Positions 1-6,281 of a stretch of 7,133 nucleotides of DNA are shown piece by piece. The position numbers and the translations under genes are program-made. The stretch is taken from assembly GCA_015711775.1 (NCBI GenBank), contig JACVJB010000036.1, positions 1 through 7,133 of the forward strand, in the 5' to 3' direction. The notes beneath the pieces are model-generated. The model saw only the letters and a list, made by a program, of their open reading frames with translations, did not search any database and had not been told where the DNA came from. Source of the stretch: Actinomycetota bacterium (GTDB taxonomy: Bacteria; Actinomycetota; Humimicrobiia; Humimicrobiales; Humimicrobiaceae). The stretch's first letter is position 1. Every line of letters begins with the position of its first letter.

Positions 1-673
1 ATAGTTCCTTGGCTGCAGACAGAGCAACACTAACCATGTATGAAAGGGCAACTATTGTTATGTCTTTTCCCTGCCTTGCTATATTTGCCTTTCCAAACTC
101 TATCTTATAGGGATTTTCTGGCACATGGCCCTTTGTTTTATATAGCTTTTTATGCTCAAAAAACAGCACGGGATCTCCGGCGCTTATTGCTGTTGTCAGC
201 AGGCCCTTTGCATCATAGGCGTTTGAGGGGTTTGCAATTTTAAGCCCCGGTATTGTCATAAACAAAGACTCAAGGCACTGGCTGTGATGAGGGCCTGTTC
301 CTGAGCCCTCGCCTCCGGGAAGGCGCACTACAAGGTTTAAGCTGTACTGGTTATTTGACATAAAGCGCACCTTTGCTGCCTGGTTTAATATACCGTCAAA
401 GCACACTGATATAAAGTCTGCAAACATGACTTCCATTATTGGTTTAAATCCTAAAAGGCTTGTCCCTATTGCTGCGCCCATTATAGTGTTTTCTGCAATG
501 GGAGTGTCTATTATCCTTTTGGGGCCAAACTCATCATAGAGGCCCTTTGAGACGCCAAATACACCTGCATAACCCTGTCCTATTTCCTCGCCTATCATAA
601 TGACTTTGTCGTCCTGCTTCATTGCCTGGGCTATGGCCTCACGAAGCGCCTCTGAATATGTTATCTCTCTCAT
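1..673 (-). CDS. ThDP-dependent dehydrogenase E1 component, beta subunit (acetoin/pyruvate dehydrogenase type), 3' end cut by window edge
   Basis: This frame is open from an ATG at 673 down to the window edge. It gives 224 codons and no stop, so about 100 C-terminal residues of a family that is usually about 325 residues are missing. The N-terminus reads MREITYSEALREAIAQAM, as in AcoB/PdhB proteins. It continues with GEEIGQGYAGVFG (28-40), DTPIAEN (56-62) and GTGPHHSQ (125-132). By family knowledge, Glu61 in PIAEN matches the E1-beta glutamate that activates the thiamine diphosphate aminopyrimidine, and His130 before Ser-Gln matches the conserved active-site histidine. The protein pairs with the alpha subunit encoded just upstream to form the alpha2beta2 E1, which decarboxylates a 2-oxo acid or cleaves acetoin and passes the acyl group to an E2 lipoyl domain. 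The start is supported by AGGAAAGGA a few bases upstream, and only 21 bases separate it from the alpha stop, so the pair is co-transcribed. The substrate (pyruvate, acetoin or a branched 2-oxo acid) cannot be fixed from sequence; the motifs look closest to acetoin/pyruvate types. Confidence 0.93.
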   Translation of the reverse strand, partial: MREITYSEALREAIAQAMKQDDKVIMIGEEIGQGYAGVFGVSKGLYDEFGPKRIIDTPIAENTIMGAAIGTSLLGFKPIMEVMFADFISVCFDGILNQAAKVRFMSNNQYSLNLVVRLPGGEGSGTGPHHSQCLESLFMTIPGLKIANPSNAYDAKGLLTTAISAGDPVLFFEHKKLYKTKGHVPENPYKIEFGKANIARQGKDITIVALSYMVSVALSAAKEL

Positions 674-694
674 ATGTTCCTTTCCTGGTTTTAA

Positions 695-1642
695 TTACTG
701 CTGCATAGCATCGCTGTATACAGGATATTCTGAGCTTAGCGCAAATTCTGCAGCATCCTGTATTATTTTGTCCACTTTTTTCTTAACCTCATCTATTTTA
801 TCTTGTGGGGTGCCGTTTTGTATCAGGGTATCCTCTATTTTTTTAATGGGATCTTTTTGTTTCCAGGCCTCTATTTCCTCTTTTGTTCTGTATGGGTGCT
901 TATCAAATGCTGAATGGCCTATTGTTCTGTATGTTTTTAGCTCAAGGACTGCTGCCATCCTTTTTGTCCTTACATAATCAATTAGCTCTTTTGACTTATA
1001 GTAAACCGCTGCAACGTCATTTCCGTCGCAAACATCTGACTTGATGTTAAAAAATTCTGCTTTTTTATGTATTTCTATATTGCATGTTTTGCAGTAGGCT
1101 GTACCCATGCCGTACTGGTTATTTACGCATACAAAAAATACGGGAACTTTCCACAAATCCGCCATGTTTAAGCTCTCATAGAAATTGCCCTGGTTTGAAG
1201 CCCCGTCTCCAAAAAAGCTAATTAGTATCCTGTTTTTATCCTCAAGAAGATTTAGGGCAAGGCCAACTCCTACTGATATTGGAAAGGAGGCCCCGATTAT
1301 TCCCTGGGCGCCAAGATTATTAACAGAGGCGTCTGTTACATGCATTGAGCCTACGCGGCCGCCGCATATTCCTGTGGCTTTTCCTATCATTTCTGCCATC
1401 ATGGCAGATACGTCTGTTCCCTTAAGAAGCTCCTGGCCATGTCCTCTGTGGGTGGCTATTAAGTAGTCCTCTTTTTTTATGTTCAGCAGTGTTCCAACTG
1501 CAGTTGCTTCCTCCCCCACTTCAAGATGGGTTGAGCCAAATACAAGGCCACGCTCTGCAAATTCGTATACCTTGTTTTCAAAGCGCCTTATTAAATACAT
1601 CTTTTCAAGAAATGTCAGGTAGAGGTTTTGATCGAATTTCAT
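695..1642 (-). CDS. ThDP-dependent dehydrogenase E1 component, alpha subunit (AcoA/PdhA type)
   Basis: This complete 315-residue protein has the usual length for bacterial AcoA/PdhA subunits. Visible motifs in order are GSTHLEVGEEATAVGT (36-51), THRGHGQ (64-70), the AcoA-like MMAEMIGKATG and CGGRVGSMHV (81-102), GAQGIIGASFPISVGVGLAL (111-130), the thiamine-diphosphate/Mg motif GDG (145-147) ending in NN (174-175), then YGMGT. The late loop RTIGHSAFDKHPYRTKEE (239-256) corresponds to the active-site loop that carries phosphoserines in mitochondrial E1-alpha. The protein holds the cofactor and, with the beta subunit, catalyses the decarboxylating first step of a 2-oxo acid or acetoin dehydrogenase complex in the cytoplasm. 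The ATG at 1642 is preceded by GGAG at 1651-1654 with an 8-base spacer. The gene sits behind an AT-rich gap and is probably first in its transcription unit. Ile codons are strongly biased to ATA (about 17 of 22). Acetoin versus pyruvate specificity is unresolved, and no E2/E3 is in view. Confidence 0.93.
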   Translation of the reverse strand: MKFDQNLYLTFLEKMYLIRRFENKVYEFAERGLVFGSTHLEVGEEATAVGTLLNIKKEDYLIATHRGHGQELLKGTDVSAMMAEMIGKATGICGGRVGSMHVTDASVNNLGAQGIIGASFPISVGVGLALNLLEDKNRILISFFGDGASNQGNFYESLNMADLWKVPVFFVCVNNQYGMGTAYCKTCNIEIHKKAEFFNIKSDVCDGNDVAAVYYKSKELIDYVRTKRMAAVLELKTYRTIGHSAFDKHPYRTKEEIEAWKQKDPIKKIEDTLIQNGTPQDKIDEVKKKVDKIIQDAAEFALSSEYPVYSDAMQQ

Positions 1643-1756
1643 AAATTATACTCCGTCAAAATTTAGTGTTTTATATATTAGTCAATATCAATATTTATTG
1701 GATATTTTCCATAATTTTTATTTAATAATTTTTATAAACTTGAAAATCCTTTAATT
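1643..1756 (-). promoter_or_regulatory. AT-rich leader upstream of the E1 alpha gene (putative promoter region)
   Basis: This is a 114-base, very AT-rich stretch without coding potential, between the UroD-like remnant and the E1 alpha start. It is the longest fully non-coding gap in the window. On the minus strand it contains TTGATATTGACTAATATATAAAAC and ends with the GGAG ribosome-binding site. TTGACT and TATAAA-like hexamers are present, but no pair at standard spacing is convincing. I call it a likely promoter region from position and composition only. I see no GC-rich hairpin with a U-tract that would terminate the upstream operon here. Confidence 0.35.
1684..1706. repeat. Imperfect inverted repeat in the E1 leader (possible operator)
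   Basis: The left arm AATATCAAT (1684-1692) and the right arm ATTGGATATT (1697-1706) are complementary except for one extra base, and they flank a 4-base ATTT spacer. The stem is almost all A:T, so it would be a weak RNA hairpin. A protein-binding dyad about 40-65 bases upstream of the E1 alpha start is an alternative reading. In such AT-rich DNA some symmetry is expected by chance. Confidence 0.3.
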
Positions 1757-1858
1757 CTAATTTGCATCATAAACTGCAAGTATACTCTCAATGGGCGTCT
1801 CGGGAAGGATCATATGGGAAGGCGCTATAATTACTCCTCCACCTGTGCCCCAAAAATC
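1757..1858 (-). pseudogene. Remnant of a UroD/MtaA-like gene: C-terminal ~34 codons only
   Basis: Reading the minus strand from 1858 to a TAG at 1757-1759 gives about 33 residues including WGTGGGVIIAPSHMILPET and then PIESILAVYDAN. This is the family-typical end of UroD/MtaA-like proteins: Gly-Gly-x-x-x-x-Pro-Ser-His, then Pro-x-Thr-Pro, then ENILAMYDA-like. It lines up with the C-termini of the two other UroD-like proteins in the window (GGGYILGPANHFQ and GGGYILSSSNSIH) but is not identical to either, so it comes from a third paralogue. There is no start codon or N-terminal domain. It follows the UlaE-like stop (TAA at 1880-1882) after only seven non-homologous codons, in the same frame. The open frame and clear similarity suggest recent truncation. 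A short expressed peptide is unlikely because no ribosome-binding site or start is seen. Confidence 0.75.
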
Positions 1859-1879
1859 CTTTATTTTTTTATTAATATA

Positions 1880-2767
1880 TTATGTGAAAACCAGGTCTTT
1901 GCTGAATGAATCTGCAAAATAAACTTCCTCAAGCCTCTGCAAAACCCATTTTCTTGCTGATTTTATTATTTCAAAATTATCTTTATTTTTTTCTGCCCAC
2001 ATTTCAAGCAAAAACGGTCCGTTAAATCCGTTTTTTTTCAATATATTAAATACAGAGATAAAATCAACAATGCCATCCCCGTATTTAATATTGCGGACCG
2101 CTCCCTCTTTTGTATCCTTGACGTGTATGGCCGCTATATATGGAGCCCAGGACTGAAGCTGCATTTTATAATCCTGCCCCATTGCTGCCAGGTTCCCAAA
2201 GTCAGGGTAAAGAGCAAGCCATGGAGATTTTATTTGCCTAACATAAAACATAAGCTTGTCAAGAGAGTCTCCAAATTTGCAGTCGACATTTTCAATTGCA
2301 AGCATTACTCCAAGAGAAGATGCCAGACTAACGCACTTTTTTAAATTCTTGCCGAAAGCATCTTTTGACTGATCGGTGCTTTTTTCATCAGCAGTTACAT
2401 CATATCCTGCAATCTGCACTACTCTTATACCTGTAACTGATGCAAAATATATTGCACTTATAATCATTTCAACACCCTTTTTTTGTACATCAGGAAAAGC
2501 ACTACCGATAGGAAATCGTCTATTGCCGCTCAGGCACATTGTAAGAAAAGGAATTCCTGTTTTTTCAGATATTTCTCTTAATTTAAGCTTTTCGGCAACA
2601 CTCCACTTAAGCCTGTTTATTCTTTCGTCTGTTTCATCTATGGAAAGCTCCATGAAATCATATCCCGCATCTTTTGCACATATGAGCCGCTCTTCCCAGC
2701 TCAAGTAAGCAGGAAGAGCTTTTTCATATAGTCCTATTGAAAGATTATTATTATCATCTGGTATCAT
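1880..2767 (-). CDS. ulaE: UlaE-type L-xylulose-5-phosphate (L-ribulose-5-phosphate) 3-epimerase
   Basis: This complete 295-residue TIM-barrel sugar-phosphate isomerase closely follows E. coli UlaE/SgbU as I recall it: IGLYEKALPA (11-20), SWEERL, ELSIDETDERINRLKW (40-55), MCLSGNRRFPIGS (77-89), GIRVVQIAGYDV (113-124), YPDFGNL (187-193), IHVKDTKEG and PFLLEMW. The four metal-binding residues fall at Glu159, Asp189, His215 and Glu255, a constant +4 offset from E. coli UlaE positions 155, 185, 211 and 251. The predicted reaction is 3-epimerisation of L-xylulose 5-phosphate to L-ribulose 5-phosphate in the cytoplasm. It is last of the intact genes in the sugar cluster, 85 bases after the aldolase/epimerase gene. 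No clear Shine-Dalgarno precedes the ATG at 2767; the start is chosen because it gives the family N-terminus. The C-terminal tail after RKWVLQRL is several residues longer than in UlaE and lies right at the junction with a gene remnant. Confidence 0.9.
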   Translation of the reverse strand: MIPDDNNNLSIGLYEKALPAYLSWEERLICAKDAGYDFMELSIDETDERINRLKWSVAEKLKLREISEKTGIPFLTMCLSGNRRFPIGSAFPDVQKKGVEMIISAIYFASVTGIRVVQIAGYDVTADEKSTDQSKDAFGKNLKKCVSLASSLGVMLAIENVDCKFGDSLDKLMFYVRQIKSPWLALYPDFGNLAAMGQDYKMQLQSWAPYIAAIHVKDTKEGAVRNIKYGDGIVDFISVFNILKKNGFNGPFLLEMWAEKNKDNFEIIKSARKWVLQRLEEVYFADSFSKDLVFT

Positions 2768-2814
2768 TATTTTTATTATTTCTGTTTAAATTAATATAAT
2801 CTACTTATATTTAT

Positions 2815-2832
2815 TGCAGCTTGCTGGCTGCA
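2815..2832 (-). other. Small intergenic hairpin between the aldolase and ulaE genes
   Basis: The minus-strand RNA reads TGCAGC, a 6-base loop CAGCAA, then GCTGCA, which is a perfect 6-bp stem. It lies 20 bases after the aldolase/epimerase stop. The next bases are ATAAATATAAG, not a U-tract, so it does not look like an intrinsic terminator. It may be an RNA-processing or stability element within the operon, or chance. Confidence 0.3.
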
Positions 2833-2852
2833 GATTTATCTTTTTGAGCAAA

Positions 2853-3497
2853 TCAGCTTTGTCCATAAATTCCCGGTTTGAATTTCCCGACTGCCTCCTC
2901 GACCTGCTCTTCAGTTAAAATTGCAGGGTTTCCGAGTACTTTAGCCATAATATATGTCTTTGCAGCATCTTCAAGATAGACGGCTGAATATAGCGCTTCT
3001 TTTAAGTTTGAGCCCACTGTTATTACACCGTGGTTTTTAAGTATTACAGCTCGTTTATTGTTTAAATAATCAACAGCCATAACTCCCATTTCAAGACTTG
3101 CCGCTGAACTGAATGGCGCAACATTAATAGGGCCAAGACATGCATTTGGAAGTGTTGTAACTGCAGCGGGAAGCCTGTCTTGGACAAGACCCACAGCAGA
3201 AGCATAAACCTGGTGCGTATGTATTACTGCATTAACTTCAGGCAGTTTTTTCAGTATATACAGTATTGCCTCTATATCTACAGAGGCTCTCCTTGTTCCT
3301 TCAACTGTGTTGCCTTCAATATCAAGAACCACAATATCTGAAGGCTGCATTGTTTCATAAAGCATCCCTGAGGGGGTTGCAAGTACATGTCCCTGCTGTG
3401 TCCTGAGGCTTACATTGCCTCCGGAAAGAGCAATAAGCCTGTATTCCTTTAAAGCAAGCGCTGTATGTATTATTTGTTCTTTTTCTTTTTCGTACAT
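2853..3497 (-). CDS. Class II aldolase / L-ribulose-5-phosphate 4-epimerase family protein (AraD/FucA-like)
   Basis: This 214-residue protein is typical in length for FucA-like members and shorter than E. coli AraD (231). It has SGGNVS (25-30), ATPSGMLYETMQPSDIVVLD (40-59), the zinc pair IHTH (His93, His95), and the third zinc ligand in KNHG (His156). Asp74 in ASVDIE takes the position of AraD Asp76; FucA has Glu73 there. The C-terminus GIYGQS resembles AraD YYGQ, whose tyrosine (229) acts in the neighbouring subunit's active site; here it is Tyr211. The body (NNKRAVILKNHGVITVGSNL) is more aldolase-like. The residue matching AraD Asp120 appears to be Asn118. By context with UlaE, the best guess is conversion of L-ribulose 5-phosphate to D-xylulose 5-phosphate, but zinc-dependent aldol cleavage of a ketose phosphate is a real alternative. 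The start follows AAAGGATACAGGATTAA. It is 43 bases from the upstream UroD-like stop, consistent with one operon. Confidence 0.87.
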   Translation of the reverse strand: MYEKEKEQIIHTALALKEYRLIALSGGNVSLRTQQGHVLATPSGMLYETMQPSDIVVLDIEGNTVEGTRRASVDIEAILYILKKLPEVNAVIHTHQVYASAVGLVQDRLPAAVTTLPNACLGPINVAPFSSAASLEMGVMAVDYLNNKRAVILKNHGVITVGSNLKEALYSAVYLEDAAKTYIMAKVLGNPAILTEEQVEEAVGKFKPGIYGQS

Positions 3498-3540
3498 TTA
3501 ATCCTGTATCCTTTCAAAAATATTTCAATTATATTAGCTT

Positions 3541-4569
3541 TTAGTACTTACCGAATTTCTTTACTGTATCAACCATGGCAAGATAATTTTCCGGCTTAAC
3601 TGCTGAATGAATGCTGTTGCTGGAGGAAAGTATATAGCCTCCACCCTCCATAGCATCTTCAAGGCATCTTTTTGTTTCAGCAATTGTTTCGGCTTCATTC
3701 TTAAAGGAAAGGGTTGTTGAGCAGTCAACATTGCCTTTAAGGCATAGCCTCTTTCCATAATCTTCTTTCATTTGCTTAAGATTCATACCTGCAATAGGGT
3801 CTATTGGATCAAGGCAATCAATACCGCTGTCAATTATCATATCGAGTATCGGCATTATATTTCCGTCGGTGTGCTTAATGACATAAAGCCCCAGTTCCTT
3901 ATAACCTGTAATCACTCTTTTAAGTTCAGGGTAAAAAAGCTCTTTAAATATTGCAGGTGATATAATGGGGCCGGAATTATAGGCATAATCATCGCCTGTA
4001 TAAACTATTTTAATTCCTCTTTTTACTGCTTCTTTTGCAAGCTCAAGATTTGCGTCAACACTCATTTTTATAAGCGCCTTAACAACTTCAGGCTCTTCAA
4101 ATAGCTTGATAAGAAATGCTTCAAAAGGCATCATGCGGCTTGGGATTGAAAAAACATCATTTAAATGCAGAATTAAAGCCTTTTTGCCACCATGTTCTTC
4201 AATGGCTCTTTCCACAGAATCAAATCTCCCAGGTTTACGTGGATCAGGTGGAGTATATTTTTGTATGTCTTCAAGTGTTCTTATTGGGCCATCTACCGGA
4301 AATGTGTGAGCCTCTCCCGTGTCTTTTTTAATCATGCCCCATTCATCCTGAATAAGCCCTCCGTCAATGAATTTCTTATCATAATTGCAATCAATGCATA
4401 TTGCATCGTTGTCCACTTCATAACAGAATTTTTCATAACTTGCGCCAGGGGAAATTGCATCAATGACTTTCCTGTCAATATACCACTCAAAATGAGGCAC
4501 CCTGTCAGCCTGCTTTAACTGCAGCGCTCTTAATAATCTTTCCTGTCCTGATAGCTCTTTTGTCGCCAT
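3541..4569 (-). CDS. UroD/MtaA-like (corrinoid methyltransferase-type) protein, intact
   Basis: This complete 342-residue protein has the uroporphyrinogen decarboxylase fold. Visible landmarks are ERLLRALQLKQADRVPHFEW (10-29), DEWGMIKK (75-82), GDDYAYNSGPIISPAIFKEL (192-211), IKHTDGN (231-237), LKGNVDC (277-283) and GGGYILSSSNSIH (309-321), then ENYLAMVDTVKKFGKY. This is the UroD/MtaA branch often annotated as methylcobamide:coenzyme M methyltransferase-like, not haem-pathway UroD; there is no haem gene nearby. MtaA/MtbA enzymes bind zinc with His-x-Cys and a later Cys. Here the first motif is His233-x-Asp235 and the third position aligns with Asn318, so a canonical His-Cys-Cys site is missing and the chemistry is uncertain. 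The gene lies between the sugar kinase (29-base gap) and the aldolase/epimerase, so its role is probably tied to the sugar substrate. An AAGGAG lies 13 bases before the ATG, further than usual, with AAAGG closer in. Confidence 0.88.
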   Translation of the reverse strand: MATKELSGQERLLRALQLKQADRVPHFEWYIDRKVIDAISPGASYEKFCYEVDNDAICIDCNYDKKFIDGGLIQDEWGMIKKDTGEAHTFPVDGPIRTLEDIQKYTPPDPRKPGRFDSVERAIEEHGGKKALILHLNDVFSIPSRMMPFEAFLIKLFEEPEVVKALIKMSVDANLELAKEAVKRGIKIVYTGDDYAYNSGPIISPAIFKELFYPELKRVITGYKELGLYVIKHTDGNIMPILDMIIDSGIDCLDPIDPIAGMNLKQMKEDYGKRLCLKGNVDCSTTLSFKNEAETIAETKRCLEDAMEGGGYILSSSNSIHSAVKPENYLAMVDTVKKFGKY

Positions 4570-4570
4570 A

Positions 4571-4588
4571 ACCTTTAAATTTCTCCTT
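4571..4588 (-). promoter_or_regulatory. Tandem Shine-Dalgarno-like sequences before the intact UroD-like gene
   Basis: AAGGAG (plus-strand CTCCTT at 4583-4588) is 13 bases from the ATG at 4569, which is unusually far. A second AAAGG ends about two to three bases before the start, which is unusually near. Neither has ideal spacing, but no better ATG is available in frame and the N-terminus fits the family, so the start is kept. Confidence 0.4.
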
Positions 4589-4598
4589 ATACTTATTT

Positions 4599-6146
4599 TT
4601 ATTTCCTGAATTTTTCATAAATACTGTTATTAATATTTTTCAGTTCCTGGTAAAGACTTTTATAAATAGCATAATAGTCATCGTATGCATCCTTATTGTC
4701 CGCGTTTGGCTCATATAAAGCGCTTACGCTGTATGTTTTAAGATGCGCTTCCTGTTCGTCTTTATAGATTTTAGCGCCGATCCCTGCAAGAATTGCTGCC
4801 CCAAGGGGCGTTGCTTCCTGAACTCCCGGAACTTCAATTACTTTTCCAGTAATATCGGCTTTATTCTGAGTCCATACTTCATTCCGGGCCGCGCCCCCGG
4901 TTGCAACAATTTTGCCGGCCGGCATGCCTGATGCAGACTCAAAAGCTTCAAGCATATCTCTGAACTGATAATTTAATGCCTCTATAACTGAGCGGATTAT
5001 GCAGTTCTTATCAGTTGTGCCGGTTAGTCCTATAAAGGCGCCTGTCGCCCTGTTATCAATATGCGGAGATCCTGCGCCGGAAAAATACGGCGCAAAAAAC
5101 AGGCCGTTTGAGCCGGCAGGCGCTGCTGCTGCCTTTTTCCTGATTATTTCCCAGTCTGAAGTATTATTTTTGGCTGCCTCTGCTTTTTCTTCAAAACATA
5201 AAGTATTTCTGAGCCAGTCATACATAAGGCCTGAAACGGAATAAGCAACAATATTATACATGTCTTTTGCAACATGGCTTTCAACATTGATGCCGTTTTT
5301 AAATACAGCCTCCTCAAGCTTAGGCAGTATTGAAGATTGCAGTATCATTTCCCAGGTACCGTTTATACTCATGACTGTCTGGGGCACAAACGCCCCTACT
5401 GCAAGCGCAGCACAATGGTAATCATGGCCTCCAAGCACCACTTTTACAGTTTGCGGCAGCCCGGTCTCCATACTTGCATGAGCTGTAATGTTTCCAAGAA
5501 CCGTACCGGATGGGATTGGCTCCGGAAGAAGTGAAATATCTATTTCGGCTCTGCCAAGAAGCTCATCTGACCACTTCCTGTTTTTCTGGTCAAAAAGAGA
5601 CGTGCACGAAGCCATAGAGTAATCTGTTGCAACTGCTCCGCATAACATAAAGTTTATATAATCTTCTATGAGTAGCCACTTATATGTATTTTTTAATATA
5701 TCAGGGTAGTTGTCCCTCATCCATAAAATACGATAAACGGTATCTATTGGCATAACCTGTTTTCCGCTTATCATAAATATATTGCGTGATCCAACTTCAC
5801 TGCTCCACCTGTTGCACTGTTCCTCTGTGCGCGGACAGTGCCACGAAATAAACGGATAGAGCCATTTGCCGTTTTTATCTATTGGCACGCCATCCATACC
5901 AAAACCTGTCACCGCCAATGCTTTTATATCATGTTTTGCATCAACTTTTTTAACTGCGTCTGAAACAGCACCCTTGACAGCCTCCCAGATATTATCCGGT
6001 TCCCATACTGCCCAGTTAGGATGATTGTTATCGGGATGAAACAGCTCAGTCGGCCTTGAACCTCCCGAGGCAAGGCTGCCGTCTTCATTATAAATATTTG
6101 CCTTAATGCTTGTTGAACCAAGATCAATTCCTAAAAGTAAAGCCAT
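4599..6146 (-). CDS. FGGY-family carbohydrate kinase (xylulokinase-like; substrate uncertain)
   Basis: This complete 515-residue protein has the two-domain FGGY architecture. The N-terminal actin-like fold begins LGIDLGSTSIKANIYN (5-20), the phosphate-1 loop. It continues with HPNWAVWEPDNIW (42-54, like the WAEQDP region of xylulokinases) and VTGFGMDGV. The substrate/catalytic segment is VLGGHDYHCAALAVGA (237-252), with Asp242 as the expected catalytic base, followed by NGTWE (262-266). The C-terminal ATP-binding domain has APYFSGAGSPHID (352-364), FIGLTG, VATGGAARNEVW (414-425) and EATPLGAAILAG (444-455). It should phosphorylate a ketose or polyol with ATP in the cytoplasm. With UlaE and an AraD-family enzyme downstream, L-xylulose is the economical substrate, though FGGY specificity cannot be read from motifs alone. 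The start is supported by AAAGGAG 7 bases upstream, and that site abuts the stop of a permease remnant. Ile codons are a mix of ATA, ATT and ATC. Confidence 0.92.
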   Translation of the reverse strand: MALLLGIDLGSTSIKANIYNEDGSLASGGSRPTELFHPDNNHPNWAVWEPDNIWEAVKGAVSDAVKKVDAKHDIKALAVTGFGMDGVPIDKNGKWLYPFISWHCPRTEEQCNRWSSEVGSRNIFMISGKQVMPIDTVYRILWMRDNYPDILKNTYKWLLIEDYINFMLCGAVATDYSMASCTSLFDQKNRKWSDELLGRAEIDISLLPEPIPSGTVLGNITAHASMETGLPQTVKVVLGGHDYHCAALAVGAFVPQTVMSINGTWEMILQSSILPKLEEAVFKNGINVESHVAKDMYNIVAYSVSGLMYDWLRNTLCFEEKAEAAKNNTSDWEIIRKKAAAAPAGSNGLFFAPYFSGAGSPHIDNRATGAFIGLTGTTDKNCIIRSVIEALNYQFRDMLEAFESASGMPAGKIVATGGAARNEVWTQNKADITGKVIEVPGVQEATPLGAAILAGIGAKIYKDEQEAHLKTYSVSALYEPNADNKDAYDDYYAIYKSLYQELKNINNSIYEKFRK

Positions 6147-6158
6147 CTATTGTCTCCT

Positions 6159-6281
6159 TTATATTGCTCTTCTTCTGCTCTGCCTTATATGGTCAAGAGT
6201 TACTGCCATTAAAAGAATGAGCCCTCTTATGAAATCCTGCCAGTATAGATTCATACCTTTGTAATTTATTACCAAAACTTT
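6159..6281 (-). pseudogene. Remnant of an RbsC-type ABC sugar permease: C-terminal ~40 codons only
   Basis: Immediately after the TAA (6282-6284) of the upstream UroD-like gene, and in the same frame, the minus strand stays open for 40 codons to a TAA at 6159-6161. The product contains VLVINYKGMNLYWQ, then DFIRGLILLMAVTLD and HIRQSRRRAI. This is the signature end of ribose/xylose-type ABC permeases: Asn-Gly-x-Asn-Leu, then WQ-x-x-x-KGLIILLAV-x-x-D, then a basic tail. It matches only the last transmembrane helix and cytoplasmic tail. The rest of the permease (about 280 residues) is absent. An in-frame ATG at 6254 lacks a recognisable ribosome-binding site, so I treat it as a remnant, not a 31-residue membrane peptide. 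Its stop codon overlaps the kinase Shine-Dalgarno region, which suggests that the ancestral order was permease then kinase. Confidence 0.75.

Noticed and set aside
600..977. Plus-strand open frames, for example 600-977, 1185-1466, 2376-2708 and 4192-4518
   Set aside because: They lie wholly inside well-supported minus-strand genes, show no family motifs and have no ribosome-binding sites; they are antisense shadows.
2815..2832. Intrinsic terminator after the aldolase gene
   Set aside because: The 6-bp stem is not followed by a run of U in the transcript direction.
2812..2852. In-frame open extension of 13 codons after the aldolase TGA, as another stub or truncated tail
   Set aside because: The encoded FAQKDKSAASKLQ matches nothing I recognise, the protein already ends at the family-typical YGQ, and 13 open codons are expected by chance.
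3541..4569. Haem-pathway uroporphyrinogen decarboxylase (HemE)
   Set aside because: The HemE N-terminal RQAGR signature region is absent and the neighbours are sugar genes; the GDDYAYNSGP and HPLADA-type motifs point to the MtaA-like branch.
6162..6254. Independent 31-residue membrane peptide starting at the ATG at 6254
   Set aside because: There is no ribosome-binding site, and the match to permease C-termini continues upstream of the ATG, so it reads better as a gene remnant.
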